Positions 1 through 8,500 of a stretch of DNA of 33,434 nt are shown piece by piece. The stretch spans positions 1-33,434 of the forward strand of contig JAFYRW010000014.1 in NCBI GenBank assembly GCA_017546785.1, read 5' to 3'. Numbering within the stretch: position 1 is the stretch's first letter; each line of letters starts with the position of its first letter. Under the pieces are notes generated by a model. It saw only the letters and a program-made list of their open reading frames with translations, ran no database searches and was not told the origin of the DNA. Origin of the DNA: Bacteroidaceae bacterium (GTDB lineage: Bacteria; Bacteroidota; Bacteroidia; Bacteroidales; Bacteroidaceae). The position numbers and the translations under genes were made by a program.

Positions 1-1
1 A

Positions 2-229
2 GACGGAGAAGTATATACTAATACGATTGAGTGTTTTTGGGGATTATTGAAACGAGGATTATTAGGAATCTATCATAGAACTTCAAGAAAACACTTACAG
101 ATGTACATTGACGAATTTGTTTTTAGATACAATACGAGAACTATAAATGATTTGGAAAGGTTTGGTATATTATTATCAAATATGACCAATAGATTGAAAT
201 ATAAGGACTTGATTGGTTCTTTGATATAA
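2..229 (+). CDS. ISXO2-like (IS1595 family) transposase, C-terminal fragment
   Basis: The reading frame enters from before the window and ends with TAA at 227-229, giving about 75 residues. It contains the family's C-terminal block: a tract reading TNTIECFWGLLKRG, then a GIYHRTS segment, then YIDEFVFRYNTR. This is the end of the DDE-type catalytic domain of IS1595/ISXO2-like transposases, which move the element by cutting and joining DNA. The tail after FRYNTR (about 30 residues with a RFG/LLSN segment) has the usual family length, so the 3' end looks natural and not truncated. The 5' part and the left terminal repeat lie outside the window, so I cannot tell whether the element is intact. Confidence 0.85.
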   Translation, partial: DGEVYTNTIECFWGLLKRGLLGIYHRTSRKHLQMYIDEFVFRYNTRTINDLERFGILLSNMTNRLKYKDLIGSLI

Positions 230-250
230 TGTTACCTTTATAAATAAAAA

Positions 251-273
251 TAGAGTATCCGGCGGATACTCTA
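251..273 (-). terminator. Hairpin terminator (minus strand)
   Basis: TAGAGTATCCG (251-261) pairs with CGGATACTCTA (263-273). Read on the minus strand, the stem is followed by TTTTTATTTA, a typical intrinsic terminator tail. It would end a short minus-strand transcript covering the 271-351 ORF. Confidence 0.55.
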
Positions 274-351
274 TCGGAGATTCATCTCGGTCCACAAACC
301 TCTTGTAACTTTAAGGTGAGACCGAGAATAAGATTCTGTTTCATTATCCAC
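271..351 (-). CDS. Candidate 26-codon small ORF (low confidence)
   Basis: On the minus strand an AGGAGG-like Shine-Dalgarno (358-363) sits 6 nt before a GTG (351-349). The frame runs 26 codons to TAG at 273-271 and is followed at once by a hairpin and T-run. The predicted peptide is short, polar and has no recognisable domain. A strong Shine-Dalgarno is unusual for Bacteroidota, so this may instead be part of a structured small RNA or IS end. I report it only because start signal, ORF and terminator are in register. Confidence 0.25.
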   Translation of the reverse strand: MDNETESYSRSHLKVTRGLWTEMNLR

Positions 352-435
352 AGAATACCTCCTTTTCTTAAATTAAATTGTCTCATACTCGTATGATTTT
401 ATTTAACCCACAAAAGTGGTGAGACAAAGGTAACA

Positions 436-465
436 TTAAAGTCCTAGAAAACTCTAGGACTTTAA
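436..465 (+). terminator. Intrinsic terminator downstream of the transposase
   Basis: A perfect 13-bp stem (436-448 with 453-465), loop AAAC, is followed by TTTTTT at about 466-471. It lies just outside the 13-bp inverted repeats and would stop plus-strand readthrough from the transposase. Confidence 0.75.
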
Positions 466-550
466 TTTTTTATATACTTTTGTTATGATTATAAGAAAAG
501 TGTATTACTGTAAAGTAATATATAATTACCTAAATAAAATAGGTTGAAAG

Positions 551-578
551 GCGCGGCGGTTCGAAAGAGCTGCCGCGC
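551..578 (+). terminator. GC-rich intrinsic terminator
   Basis: GCGCGGC (551-557) pairs with GCCGCGC (572-578), followed by a T-rich tail. No gene is visible immediately upstream on the plus strand: 466-550 is A/T-rich and empty. It may be a remnant of what was here before the IS arrived. Confidence 0.7.
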
Positions 579-602
579 TTTTTGTTTGTGCAGGGTGGAT
601 AT

Positions 603-643
603 AATAAAATCTCCGTTGTATTATTTACAACGGAGATTTTATT
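603..643. terminator. Terminator of the S41 protease operon
   Basis: An 18-bp perfect stem (603-620 with 626-643) has loop TTATT. It lies 13 bp past the minus-strand stop codon of the protease gene (656) and has A/T tracts on both sides, so it can act in both directions. Confidence 0.8.
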
Positions 644-655
644 GTCGTAATCCGA

Positions 656-2269
656 TTACTCTACTACTGCTACGGGAAAGGATTCTCCCTTCTCGAGAAT
701 CTCTATTGCTCTCTTTACTGTAGGGTCGAATGTGTTTATGTATTTCGTATGTTCGAGCATTCCTTGAATATTGTATATTATATTCGAGTATATTGACTGC
801 TCAATTCTTTTTTTGGATTTTTGTATCTGCCAATAGGTGGGCTTTATGCCTTTTGCCTCGGCGTATGCAATGAATTCCTCCAAAAGATTCTGCTTTTTAA
901 GATACTCCAACATTGGCTCGTATGTCTTGAATGCTGATAGTGTGGGACGGTTGTTGTTGCTATAGGCAAAAGTGTATTGTCTGATGAGGCCTTTTGTTAC
1001 TACCTGCGTGAAATATGATGTAATGTCGGTCGTGTCGCTCGATACAAAAATGTCGGGCATAATGCCTCCGCCGCCGTATACGGTGCGTCCCATCTGTGTC
1101 TTGTAGATTAACGAGTCGTTCTGATGTATGCTGTCCTGCGAGAAGAATTCTCCTCTCTCGTAACGGTGCGCAATGTCCATTGCATACTCCTCGTCCTCTC
1201 CTTTGGTGTATGGCTTTTGTATGCAGCGTCCCGACGGGGTGTGGTAACGTGCGATTGTCAACCGTACCGCGGAGCCGTCGTTGAACTCAAAAGGCTGCTG
1301 GACAAGGCCTATGCCAAAGGTGCGTCGGCCGATGATTGTTCCGCGGTCGTTGTCCTGTACCGTTCCTGCAAGAATCTCGCTTGCCGATGCTGATGTCTCG
1401 TCGGTGAGTATCACGAGTGGCATCTGCTGGAAATTGCCGTATCCGTTGGCGCGCTCTATCAGACGCTCCTGATGTACTCCCTCGGTGTAGACGATAATGT
1501 CATCCTTGCCCAGAAATTCATTGGCTATTTGCAGGGCAACGCCCAAATATCCGCCACCATTGCCGCGTACGTCTATTATTACTCCTTCGCACTCTTTCTG
1601 TAACAGCTTGACCATTGCTATTATGAATTCCGAGAAAGTGTTCTCGGCGAAGCGCTCAATCATAATGTAGCCCCAGCGGTTGTCTATGGTGTAATAGACC
1701 TCTATGCTCTCTAGAGGGATGTCGCCGCGGGTAATGTCGAAATGTAGAAGATTGTCGCTTCCGTAGCGTTTGATGCCCAATTTTACATTAGTTCCTTTGG
1801 GTCCTTTGAGTTTGCTCATCGCTGCTTCGTTGGTGCAGGGCTCACCCACAAAAAGAGTGTCGTTTACTGTTATCAGAAGGTCGCCGGCAAGCAATCCTAC
1901 CTGCTCCGACGGGCCGCCGCGTATTACGTCGGTAATGTGCAGTGTATCCTGCTCAATGACGAAGCGTACGCCTATTCCGCTGAAACTGCTCTTAAGATCG
2001 GCGTTTGTTGCTTCGAGGTCTTTGGCGGGGATATATGTGCTGTGAGGGTCAAGGTCGGCAAGAATCTTGGGCATTGCAGTCTCTATTATCTCGTCCATAC
2101 TTATAGAATCGACATAATTCATATGGACAAGCTGCATAAGTTCATCAACCTTACTTGCGCCGTTGTACTTTAGTGCCGACTTTACCGCTTTGTCGTATGT
2201 CATATATACGCCAATTATGATACCGGCGAATATGCAGAGTACCATTATGGCGGGAGAATATCTTTTCAT
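656..2269 (-). CDS. S41 family C-terminal processing peptidase, catalytic Lys replaced
   Basis: This 537-residue protein is a Ctp/Prc-type periplasmic protease with a signal anchor at residues 5-24, a PDZ domain at about 90-170 (GIGVRF, GLLAGD) and the S41 core at about 195-350. The nucleophile motif SASASE is at 293-298, with Ser295 the probable nucleophile. The family's general-base lysine lies in TFGKG, about 25 residues later; here the segment reads RRTFGIGLVQ with Ile320 (codon ATA at 1312-1310). By sequence it may therefore be inactive, unless another residue substitutes. It is the last gene of a four-gene operon, 18 nt after the dCMP deaminase gene, and is followed by a strong terminator. 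The fold assignment is firm; activity is uncertain. Confidence 0.93.
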   Translation of the reverse strand: MKRYSPAIMVLCIFAGIIIGVYMTYDKAVKSALKYNGASKVDELMQLVHMNYVDSISMDEIIETAMPKILADLDPHSTYIPAKDLEATNADLKSSFSGIGVRFVIEQDTLHITDVIRGGPSEQVGLLAGDLLITVNDTLFVGEPCTNEAAMSKLKGPKGTNVKLGIKRYGSDNLLHFDITRGDIPLESIEVYYTIDNRWGYIMIERFAENTFSEFIIAMVKLLQKECEGVIIDVRGNGGGYLGVALQIANEFLGKDDIIVYTEGVHQERLIERANGYGNFQQMPLVILTDETSASASEILAGTVQDNDRGTIIGRRTFGIGLVQQPFEFNDGSAVRLTIARYHTPSGRCIQKPYTKGEDEEYAMDIAHRYERGEFFSQDSIHQNDSLIYKTQMGRTVYGGGGIMPDIFVSSDTTDITSYFTQVVTKGLIRQYTFAYSNNNRPTLSAFKTYEPMLEYLKKQNLLEEFIAYAEAKGIKPTYWQIQKSKKRIEQSIYSNIIYNIQGMLEHTKYINTFDPTVKRAIEILEKGESFPVAVVE

Positions 2270-2287
2270 CTCTTCTCTTTTAGGTTC

Positions 2288-2713
2288 TTACTCCTCTTCT
2301 TTTAGATAAAGTGTTTCTACGCCTGCTCTTTTTAGTAGATCGACACCGTCGGCAACGTGATACTCCTCGGAGTATACCACGCGCTTTATTCCTGCCTGAA
2401 TAATGAGCTTGGCACACTCGATGCAGGGTGATGTGGTTACGTAGAGTGTAGCTCCCTCGCTGTTGTTGCCCGAGCGTGCTATTTTTGTTATTGCGTTGGC
2501 TTCGGCGTGTAGTACGTAGGGCTTTGTGAGGCCTTGTTCATTCTCGCATATATTCTCGAATCCCGAGGGGGTTCCGTTGTATCCGTCGGAGATTATCATC
2601 TTATCCTTTACGATAAGCGCTCCTACCTGACGTCTTTGGCAATATGAATTCTCGGCCCATATTTTAGCCATTCTTATATAACGTGAATCGAGGTCGTGTT
2701 GTTTCTTGTCCAT
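2288..2713 (-). CDS. Deoxycytidylate (dCMP) deaminase
   Basis: This 141-residue zinc-dependent deaminase converts dCMP to dUMP for thymidylate synthesis in the cytoplasm. The zinc and catalytic motifs are complete: HAEAN (His69, Glu71) and PCIEC (Cys97, Cys100). The substrate-side GYNGTPSG segment at about 44-51 is typical of ComEB/dCMP deaminases. The frame is open further upstream, but the ATG at 2713 gives the usual family length and lies 2 nt after the stop of the preceding lipoprotein gene. The longer reading would cover most of that gene. This is tight operon coupling. Confidence 0.93.
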   Translation of the reverse strand: MDKKQHDLDSRYIRMAKIWAENSYCQRRQVGALIVKDKMIISDGYNGTPSGFENICENEQGLTKPYVLHAEANAITKIARSGNNSEGATLYVTTSPCIECAKLIIQAGIKRVVYSEEYHVADGVDLLKRAGVETLYLKEEE

Positions 2714-2715
2714 AA

Positions 2716-3165
2716 TTATCTGCTGTGAAATTGAATGTATGTATTGTTTGACTGTTTCAATAAAAGATAGGTTGTTGTGCCGTCGTAAGAGTTTGCCTTC
2801 TCTAAAAATTTCTTTATCTTTATTGCGGTGGTGTCGCCTGTTATGCTTCCCTCGCTTACTCTTACATTGTTGCAATGGAATGAGCGGCTGTCGTTGTTGC
2901 CGTTGGCCTCCCAATTGCCCGATATTACTGCGCCTTTGGGTGTTGTGGCGGTGAATGATGATGTATAGAAACGCATTGTGTATATTCCCGATGGCGGCGT
3001 CTTTACGTTGTTGTCGCTAAAGAGCGCAACTTTCCAATTGGGGCCGAGAAATATGGCATCAAGGTCATCGGAATTGTTGCACGATGCTGTTGCCAACAGT
3101 GCCGATACAATAGCAATGCCTGTGATTATTCTCTTTGGTACCTTATTATATAATAGTTTTTTCAT
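2716..3165 (-). CDS. DUF4847-type lipoprotein
   Basis: This 149-residue protein has a lipoprotein signal (basic start, hydrophobic 13-25, lipobox TASC with Cys29). After it comes a small beta-rich domain with a GPNWKV start and a YLLLKQ near the end, resembling the lipocalin-like DUF4847 family of Bacteroidota. The role is unknown; it should be exported and lipid-anchored in the envelope. It lies 8 nt after the M3 peptidase gene and 2 nt before the dCMP deaminase gene, so it is translated in the middle of the operon. The family name is from memory and moderately sure; the lipoprotein call is firm. Confidence 0.8.
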   Translation of the reverse strand: MKKLLYNKVPKRIITGIAIVSALLATASCNNSDDLDAIFLGPNWKVALFSDNNVKTPPSGIYTMRFYTSSFTATTPKGAVISGNWEANGNNDSRSFHCNNVRVSEGSITGDTTAIKIKKFLEKANSYDGTTTYLLLKQSNNTYIQFHSR

Positions 3166-3173
3166 TTCGTGTT

Positions 3174-5231
3174 TTATTTTATTCCGTCGCGTGTTAGTAG
3201 TGCGTCAATCTGTGGTGCACGTCCTCTGAAGCGAAGGTAAAGCTCCATAGGATGCTCAGTGTCGCCGCGCGAGAGGATATTCTCGCGGAACGATTGTGCC
3301 ACCTTCATATTTGTTACTCCTTGCTCCTTGAATAGCGAATATGCGTCGGCGTCGAGCATTTCGGCCCATTTGTAGCTGTAGTATCCTGCCGCGTATCCTC
3401 CCGACATTATGTGGCTGAACTGCGGGGTTATTCCTGTGTCTGCCGGTTGCTCCATAAGTTTTAATGCAGCCTTTGCCTTATGCTCGTATGTCAGAATGTC
3501 TCCCTCGAACGGGGTGCTTCTGTTGTGCCACGCTTGGTCGATGAGTCCCAACGATACTTGACGTATGCATTGGTAGGCCGAAAGGAAATTGCGTGAATTG
3601 CGTATCTTGTCGAGTAGCTCCTGAGGTATTGTCTCGCCTGTCTTATAGTGGAAGGCAAAGGCTTTCAGAAATTCCTCCTCGACAATGAAATTCTCCATAA
3701 TCTGTGATGGCATTTCTACAAAGTCCCATAATACATTGGGGCTGCATTGGCTGGCGTATGTTACATTCGAGAGTATGCCGTGCAGGCAGTGTCCGAATTC
3801 GTGCATAAGGGTATTTACCTCGTCGAATGTGAGCAGGGTGGGCTGTCCGGGCAGTGGTTTGCGATAGTTCGTCGATAGTGTCACGTGCGGGCGATGGTTC
3901 TTGCCGCTCTTGTCTATATATTGCAGGCGCAGAGAGTCCATCCAAGCTCCGCCGTGCTTTCCTTTTCGTGCGTAAAAATCGCAATATAGCAGTGCAAGAT
4001 GCGTGCCGTCATAGTCGAGTACCTCCCATACTTTTACGTCGGGGTTATATGCGGGAATATAGTGCAACAGCTTGAATGTTATGCCGTAGAGGCGTGTCGC
4101 AAGATAGAATGCTCCGTATATTGCCTGGTCGAGATTAAAATAGGGGCGTATCATTTCATCGCTAAGGTCGAACTTCTTCTCCTTCAATTTTTCGCTGTAA
4201 TATGCGAAGTCCCACGCCATAAAATCGAATTCATCGCCTTCGTACTCTTTTGCAGTGGCAATGACCTCTTCAACGTCGCTTTTTGCGGTGGGAAGATAGG
4301 CCCACGTAAGCTTGCCGAGCATAGAAAATACTGCGTCGGTATTTTGTGCCATACGTTCGGCGAGTACATATTCGCTGTATGTGCTGTAGCCCAGCAGGCG
4401 GGCATATTCGAGGCGGGTGTTTACAATCTCCTTTACAATTTCCTTGTTGTCGTATGCATTGCCTTTTGAACCTAATGTGTTGTATGCAATGTACATACGC
4501 TTGCGAAGCTCGCGGTTGCGGCAGAATGTCATAAAGGGAATGTAGCTCGGGCGGTGCAGAGTGAAAATCCATCCTCCCATATTGCGCTCTTTGGCTGCCG
4601 ATGCAGCGCTTTCGACAAGGTCGTCGGGCATTCCCTTAAGGTCGCTCTTGTCGGTTATATGAAGGGAATATTCGTCAGTATCTTTTACCAGATTCTCCTG
4701 AAATTTTAGCGAGAGTGATGTGAGCTTGTGGCTCAGGATGCGGTATTTCTCTCTGTCCTCTCCTTGTAGGCTTGCTCCAGAACGCGTAAACGACGTATAT
4801 GTATCGCGCAGCAGACGCATCTGCTCGCCGTTGAGGCTGCTGTAATCTCCTTTGTATACTGTCTCGATGCGCTCGAAAAGGGCTCTGTTCAGTGTTATAT
4901 TGTTGCGGTGCTCGGTGTACAGTGACTGTATCTCCTCCTCGACTTTCAGAATCTCGTCGTAGCTATGTGCGTTTACCAATGCTTCGAATGCGCACAAGAT
5001 GTTTGTGAGCATCTCTCCGGCGCGTTCGTAAGCCTCTATGGTGTTTTCGAAGGTTGGCGCTTCGCTGTTCTTGCATATATTCTCTATTGTCTCCGATTCA
5101 ATTCTTATGGCCTCTTTCAGCGCCGGTACAAAATGCGATAATGTTATGCGGTCGTAGGGCACAGCGTCGAATGGTGTGCCGTATGGGTTGCATAATGGAT
5201 TCTCTTTTATTGAAATGCTATTTTCGCTCAT
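3174..5231 (-). CDS. dcp: M3 family metallopeptidase (peptidyl-dipeptidase Dcp type)
   Basis: This 685-residue M3 zinc metallopeptidase has the active-site HEFGH at residues 477-481 (TLMHEFGHCLHG). The third zinc ligand region is in the downstream LWDFVEMPSQIMEN segment, the usual M3 arrangement. The mostly helical N-terminal half (about 1-240) matches the family's lid domain. Length fits Dcp/oligopeptidase A enzymes, which trim peptides in the cytoplasm or periplasm. There is no clear signal peptide with the ATG at 5231, so it is probably cytoplasmic here. It is the first gene of the operon and has a -7 box upstream. Confidence 0.92.
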   Translation of the reverse strand: MSENSISIKENPLCNPYGTPFDAVPYDRITLSHFVPALKEAIRIESETIENICKNSEAPTFENTIEAYERAGEMLTNILCAFEALVNAHSYDEILKVEEEIQSLYTEHRNNITLNRALFERIETVYKGDYSSLNGEQMRLLRDTYTSFTRSGASLQGEDREKYRILSHKLTSLSLKFQENLVKDTDEYSLHITDKSDLKGMPDDLVESAASAAKERNMGGWIFTLHRPSYIPFMTFCRNRELRKRMYIAYNTLGSKGNAYDNKEIVKEIVNTRLEYARLLGYSTYSEYVLAERMAQNTDAVFSMLGKLTWAYLPTAKSDVEEVIATAKEYEGDEFDFMAWDFAYYSEKLKEKKFDLSDEMIRPYFNLDQAIYGAFYLATRLYGITFKLLHYIPAYNPDVKVWEVLDYDGTHLALLYCDFYARKGKHGGAWMDSLRLQYIDKSGKNHRPHVTLSTNYRKPLPGQPTLLTFDEVNTLMHEFGHCLHGILSNVTYASQCSPNVLWDFVEMPSQIMENFIVEEEFLKAFAFHYKTGETIPQELLDKIRNSRNFLSAYQCIRQVSLGLIDQAWHNRSTPFEGDILTYEHKAKAALKLMEQPADTGITPQFSHIMSGGYAAGYYSYKWAEMLDADAYSLFKEQGVTNMKVAQSFRENILSRGDTEHPMELYLRFRGRAPQIDALLTRDGIK

Positions 5232-5300
5232 AATTGTATCTTAATAAATGTCTTGACCATTTGTTGGGTGATATTGTCCCAATATTGGAAGATTGTTCTG

Positions 5301-5308
5301 CAAATATA
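5301..5308 (-). promoter_or_regulatory. -7 box of the dcp operon promoter
   Basis: On the minus strand this reads TATATTTG, matching the Bacteroidota -7 consensus TAnnTTTG, about 70 nt upstream of the dcp start. A -33 box is not obvious. The remainder of 5232-5579 (348 bp, divergent) holds only this and the ileS promoter. Confidence 0.5.
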
Positions 5309-5442
5309 ACAATTATGGCAGTTTTTTTATTATAGGAAATAAAAATATTTTATTACATAATATTGTGTGCTTGCGTCGTGTGGCGTTTCTCTGTTTGTTT
5401 GCTTTTTGCTGAAAATATCGATGATTAGCTTTTGTTTTTCTA

Positions 5443-5473
5443 TTGCTTTTTCAGATTTTTTTAGGTAACTTTG
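5443..5473 (+). promoter_or_regulatory. ileS promoter (Bacteroidota -33/-7)
   Basis: TAACTTTG at 5466-5473 matches the -7 consensus TAnnTTTG. A TTG at 5443-5445, 20 nt upstream, fits the -33 box. It leaves a leader of about 110 nt before ileS. I see no T-box-like structure in the leader. Confidence 0.55.
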
Positions 5474-5588
5474 CGCGATTATATAGAATAATGTCCTGTT
5501 GGGGCTATTATTTGGTACTTTAATTGTTAAGTTAAATTTTTTGCTGCTCGAATTGCTCAATTAAAACAATTGTTGCTCTTTGACGGCA

Positions 5589-8500
5589 ATGAAAGATTTT
5601 CAATATAAAATGAAGAAAAAATTTCCGGTTTACAGCCAATTGAATCTGCCTCAGTTGAATAATGAGGTGCTAAAAGAGTGGGATGATAATGACGTGTTTT
5701 TGAAAAGTATGACAGAGCGCGAGGGTGCACCTTCGTTCGTCTTTTTCGAGGGTCCTCCCTCGGCTAACGGAATGCCTGGTATTCACCACGTGATGGCTCG
5801 TAGTATAAAAGACGTATTCTGTCGTTTCAAGACAATGAAGGGCTTTCAGGTTAAGCGTAAGGCCGGTTGGGATACTCACGGTCTTCCTGTTGAGCTTGGG
5901 GTAGAGAAGAAGCTCAATATCACAAAAGAGGATATCGGCAAGAAGATTACGGTGGACGACTATAACAGAAACTGCCGCGAGGAGGTGATGAAATATACAA
6001 AGGAATGGACCGACCTTACCCGCAGAATGGGTTATTGGGTGGATCTTGATAATCCCTATATTACATACGAGAATAGCTATATTGAGTCTCTGTGGTGGTT
6101 GCTTAAACAATCGTACAACAAAGGATTGCTCTATAAAGGATATACTATTCAGCCCTATTCGCCCGCTGCCGGTACAGGATTGAGCTCTCACGAGCTTAAC
6201 CAGCCCGGATGCTACCGCGATGTTAAGGATACGACAGCTGTGGCTCAGTTCCGTATGCTCGATCCTAAGGCTGAAATGGCTGATTGGGGTACTCCATATT
6301 TTATTGCCTGGACAACAACTCCCTGGACTTTGCCCTCGAATACAGCACTTTGTGTTGGTCCCAAAATAGACTATGTAGCTGTTCAGACTTACAATGCCTA
6401 TACTGCCGAGCCTGTGACTGTAGTGCTTGCAAAGGCTTTGCTTGCAGCGCATTTTAATCCTGCTGGCGCCGAGCTTCCTCTCGACTCTTACAACGCAGGA
6501 GATAAGGTTATCCCCTATAAGATTGTTGGCGAGTACAAAGGTAGCGACCTTGTTGGAATGCGCTATGAGCAGCTTTTCCCTTGGGTAAAGCCTGTCGCTA
6601 AGGAGGGTGACAAGATTGTTGAGGCTTCGGCCGATGCTTTCCGTGTAATTCCCGGAGATTATGTTACAACAGAGGACGGTACAGGTATTGTACACATTGC
6701 GCCCACTTTTGGTGCGGATGATGCTTTTGTTGCAAAGGCAGCAGGCATTCCTTCGCTCTTTATGGTCAATAAGAAGGGTGAGACTCGTCCTATGGTCGAT
6801 TTTCAGGGACGTTTCTGGACTGTCGATGAACTTGACGAGGAGTTTGTCGCAAATTGCGTGAATGTTGAGTTGTATTCTCAGTTTGCCGGTGCTTATGTGA
6901 AGAATGCATACGATCCTCAATATACAGTTGATGGCCGTTACGACGAGAAGGCTGCATCAAAGGCCGAGACTCTCGACGTTGCTCTCTGTATGGTTCTTAA
7001 GCAGCAGAATAAGGTCTTTAAGATAGAGAAACACGTTCACAATTATCCTCACTGCTGGCGTACAGACAAGCCCGTGCTTTACTATCCGCTCGACAGCTGG
7101 TTCGTTCGCGCTTCGGAAATGAAGGAGCGTATGTCGGAGCTTAATAAGACAATCACTTGGAAGCCTGAATCTACAGGAACAGGCCGCTTCGGTAAATGGC
7201 TCGAGAATCTGAACGACTGGAATCTTAGCCGTAGCCGCTATTGGGGTACTCCTCTGCCTATTTGGATCAGCGAGGATGGCGAGCAGAAGTGCATTGGCTC
7301 TATAGCTGAGCTTTACGACGAGATTGAGAAGGCTGTTGCTGTCGGTATAATGACAAGCAACCCCTATAAGGATAAGGGCTTTGTTCCTGGTGACTACAGC
7401 AAGGAGAATTACGATAAGATAGACCTTCACCGTCCTTATGTTGATGATATTAAACTGGTATCTTCGACCGGTAAGCCTATGAAGCGCGAGCTTGACCTCA
7501 TTGACGTTTGGTTCGACTCGGGTGCAATGCCTTATGCACAGATTCACTATCCTTTTGAGAATAAGGAGATTCTTGATAATCGCACGGTATATCCCGCCGA
7601 CTTTATCGCCGAGGGTGTCGATCAGACTCGCGGTTGGTTCTACACATTGCACGCAATTGCTACAATGGTATTTGACAGCGTAGCTTATAAGACTGTAATA
7701 TCCAACGGTCTTGTGCTTGATAAGAATGGCGACAAGATGTCCAAGCGCTTGGGTAATGCGGTCGATCCTTTTGAGACTATCGACAAATACGGTAGCGACG
7801 CATTGCGTTGGTATATGATTACAAACTCTGCTCCGTGGGATAACCTGCGTTTCAATGAGGAGGGTGTAAAAGAGGTTACACGTTCGTTCTTCGGCAAACT
7901 CTATCAGACATACAGCTTCTTTACAATGTATGCCAATGTCGATGGATTCTCTTTTGCCGAGGCTGAGCTTCCTTTGAATGAGCGTCCCGAGCTTGACCGT
8001 TGGATACTGTCGGAGCTTAACTCTTTGGTCAAGAACGTAAATGCTTGCTTGAATGACTACGAGCCTACAAAGGCTGGTCGTTTGATTCAGGATTTTGTGA
8101 TAGATAATGTCAGCAACTGGTTCGTTCGTCTGAGCCGTAAACGTTTCTGGGGTTCAGAAATGAGCACCGATAAATTGTCGGCTTATCAGACACTTTATAC
8201 CTGCTTGGAGACGGTGGCTCGTTTGATGGCTCCTATTGCTCCTTTCTATGCAGAGCGTCTGTACAGCGACCTTACATCGGTAACCGGCCGTGGCGAGGCT
8301 TCGTCGGTGCATCTTGCTAAATATCCCGAGTGCAACGAGGCTTATGTGGACACCGAGCTTGAGTACCGTATGCAGTTGGCACAGCAGATATCATCGATGG
8401 TGCTTGCACTGCGTAAGAAAGAGCAGATTATTGTTCGTCAGCCTTTGCAGAAGATTGCTGTTCCTACAGCAGACGAGGTGATGAAGGCCCGCATCGAAGC

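Larger units (their letters stand above)
227..438. repeat. Folded non-coding module bounded by 13-bp inverted repeats
   Basis: TAATGTTACCTTT at 227-239 is repeated inverted at 426-438 (13 of 13). The left copy overlaps the transposase stop codon. Inside are an 11-bp hairpin (251-273), a 7-bp stem (286-292 with 320-326), and an 8-bp stem (378-385 with 420-427) enclosing two small hairpins (385-396 and 408-419), which suggests a branched fold. Read as TA + 11-bp repeat it resembles a MITE with a TA target duplication. It could equally be the right end of the IS with its terminal repeat. No larger gene fits here; see the tiny minus-strand ORF at 271-351. Confidence 0.55.

Noticed and set aside
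2714-2914. N-terminal extension of the dCMP deaminase to an upstream start
   Set aside because: The added residues overlap the DUF4847 gene in another frame, are Arg/Gln/His-rich and absent from the family; ATG 2713 gives the normal length.
3999-4469. 156-codon plus-strand frame inside dcp
   Set aside because: Shadow of the M3 peptidase gene; Cys-rich and without a plausible start context.
5330-5560. 76-codon minus-strand frame in the dcp-ileS gap
   Set aside because: It covers the ileS promoter, is low-complexity (Lys, Asn, Ser) and reflects A/T-rich intergenic DNA.
5474-5588. T-box or other riboswitch in the ileS leader
   Set aside because: The leader is short and A/T-rich without the stem and specifier features of a T-box, which is also not expected in Bacteroidota.
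5670-6920. 416-codon open frame on the minus strand inside ileS
   Set aside because: It lies antisense to the fully conserved synthetase frame, has no recognisable domain and an irregular composition, and is explained by the codon bias of ileS. Similar long frames opposite ileS (6957-7652, 8391-9041) were rejected for the same reason.
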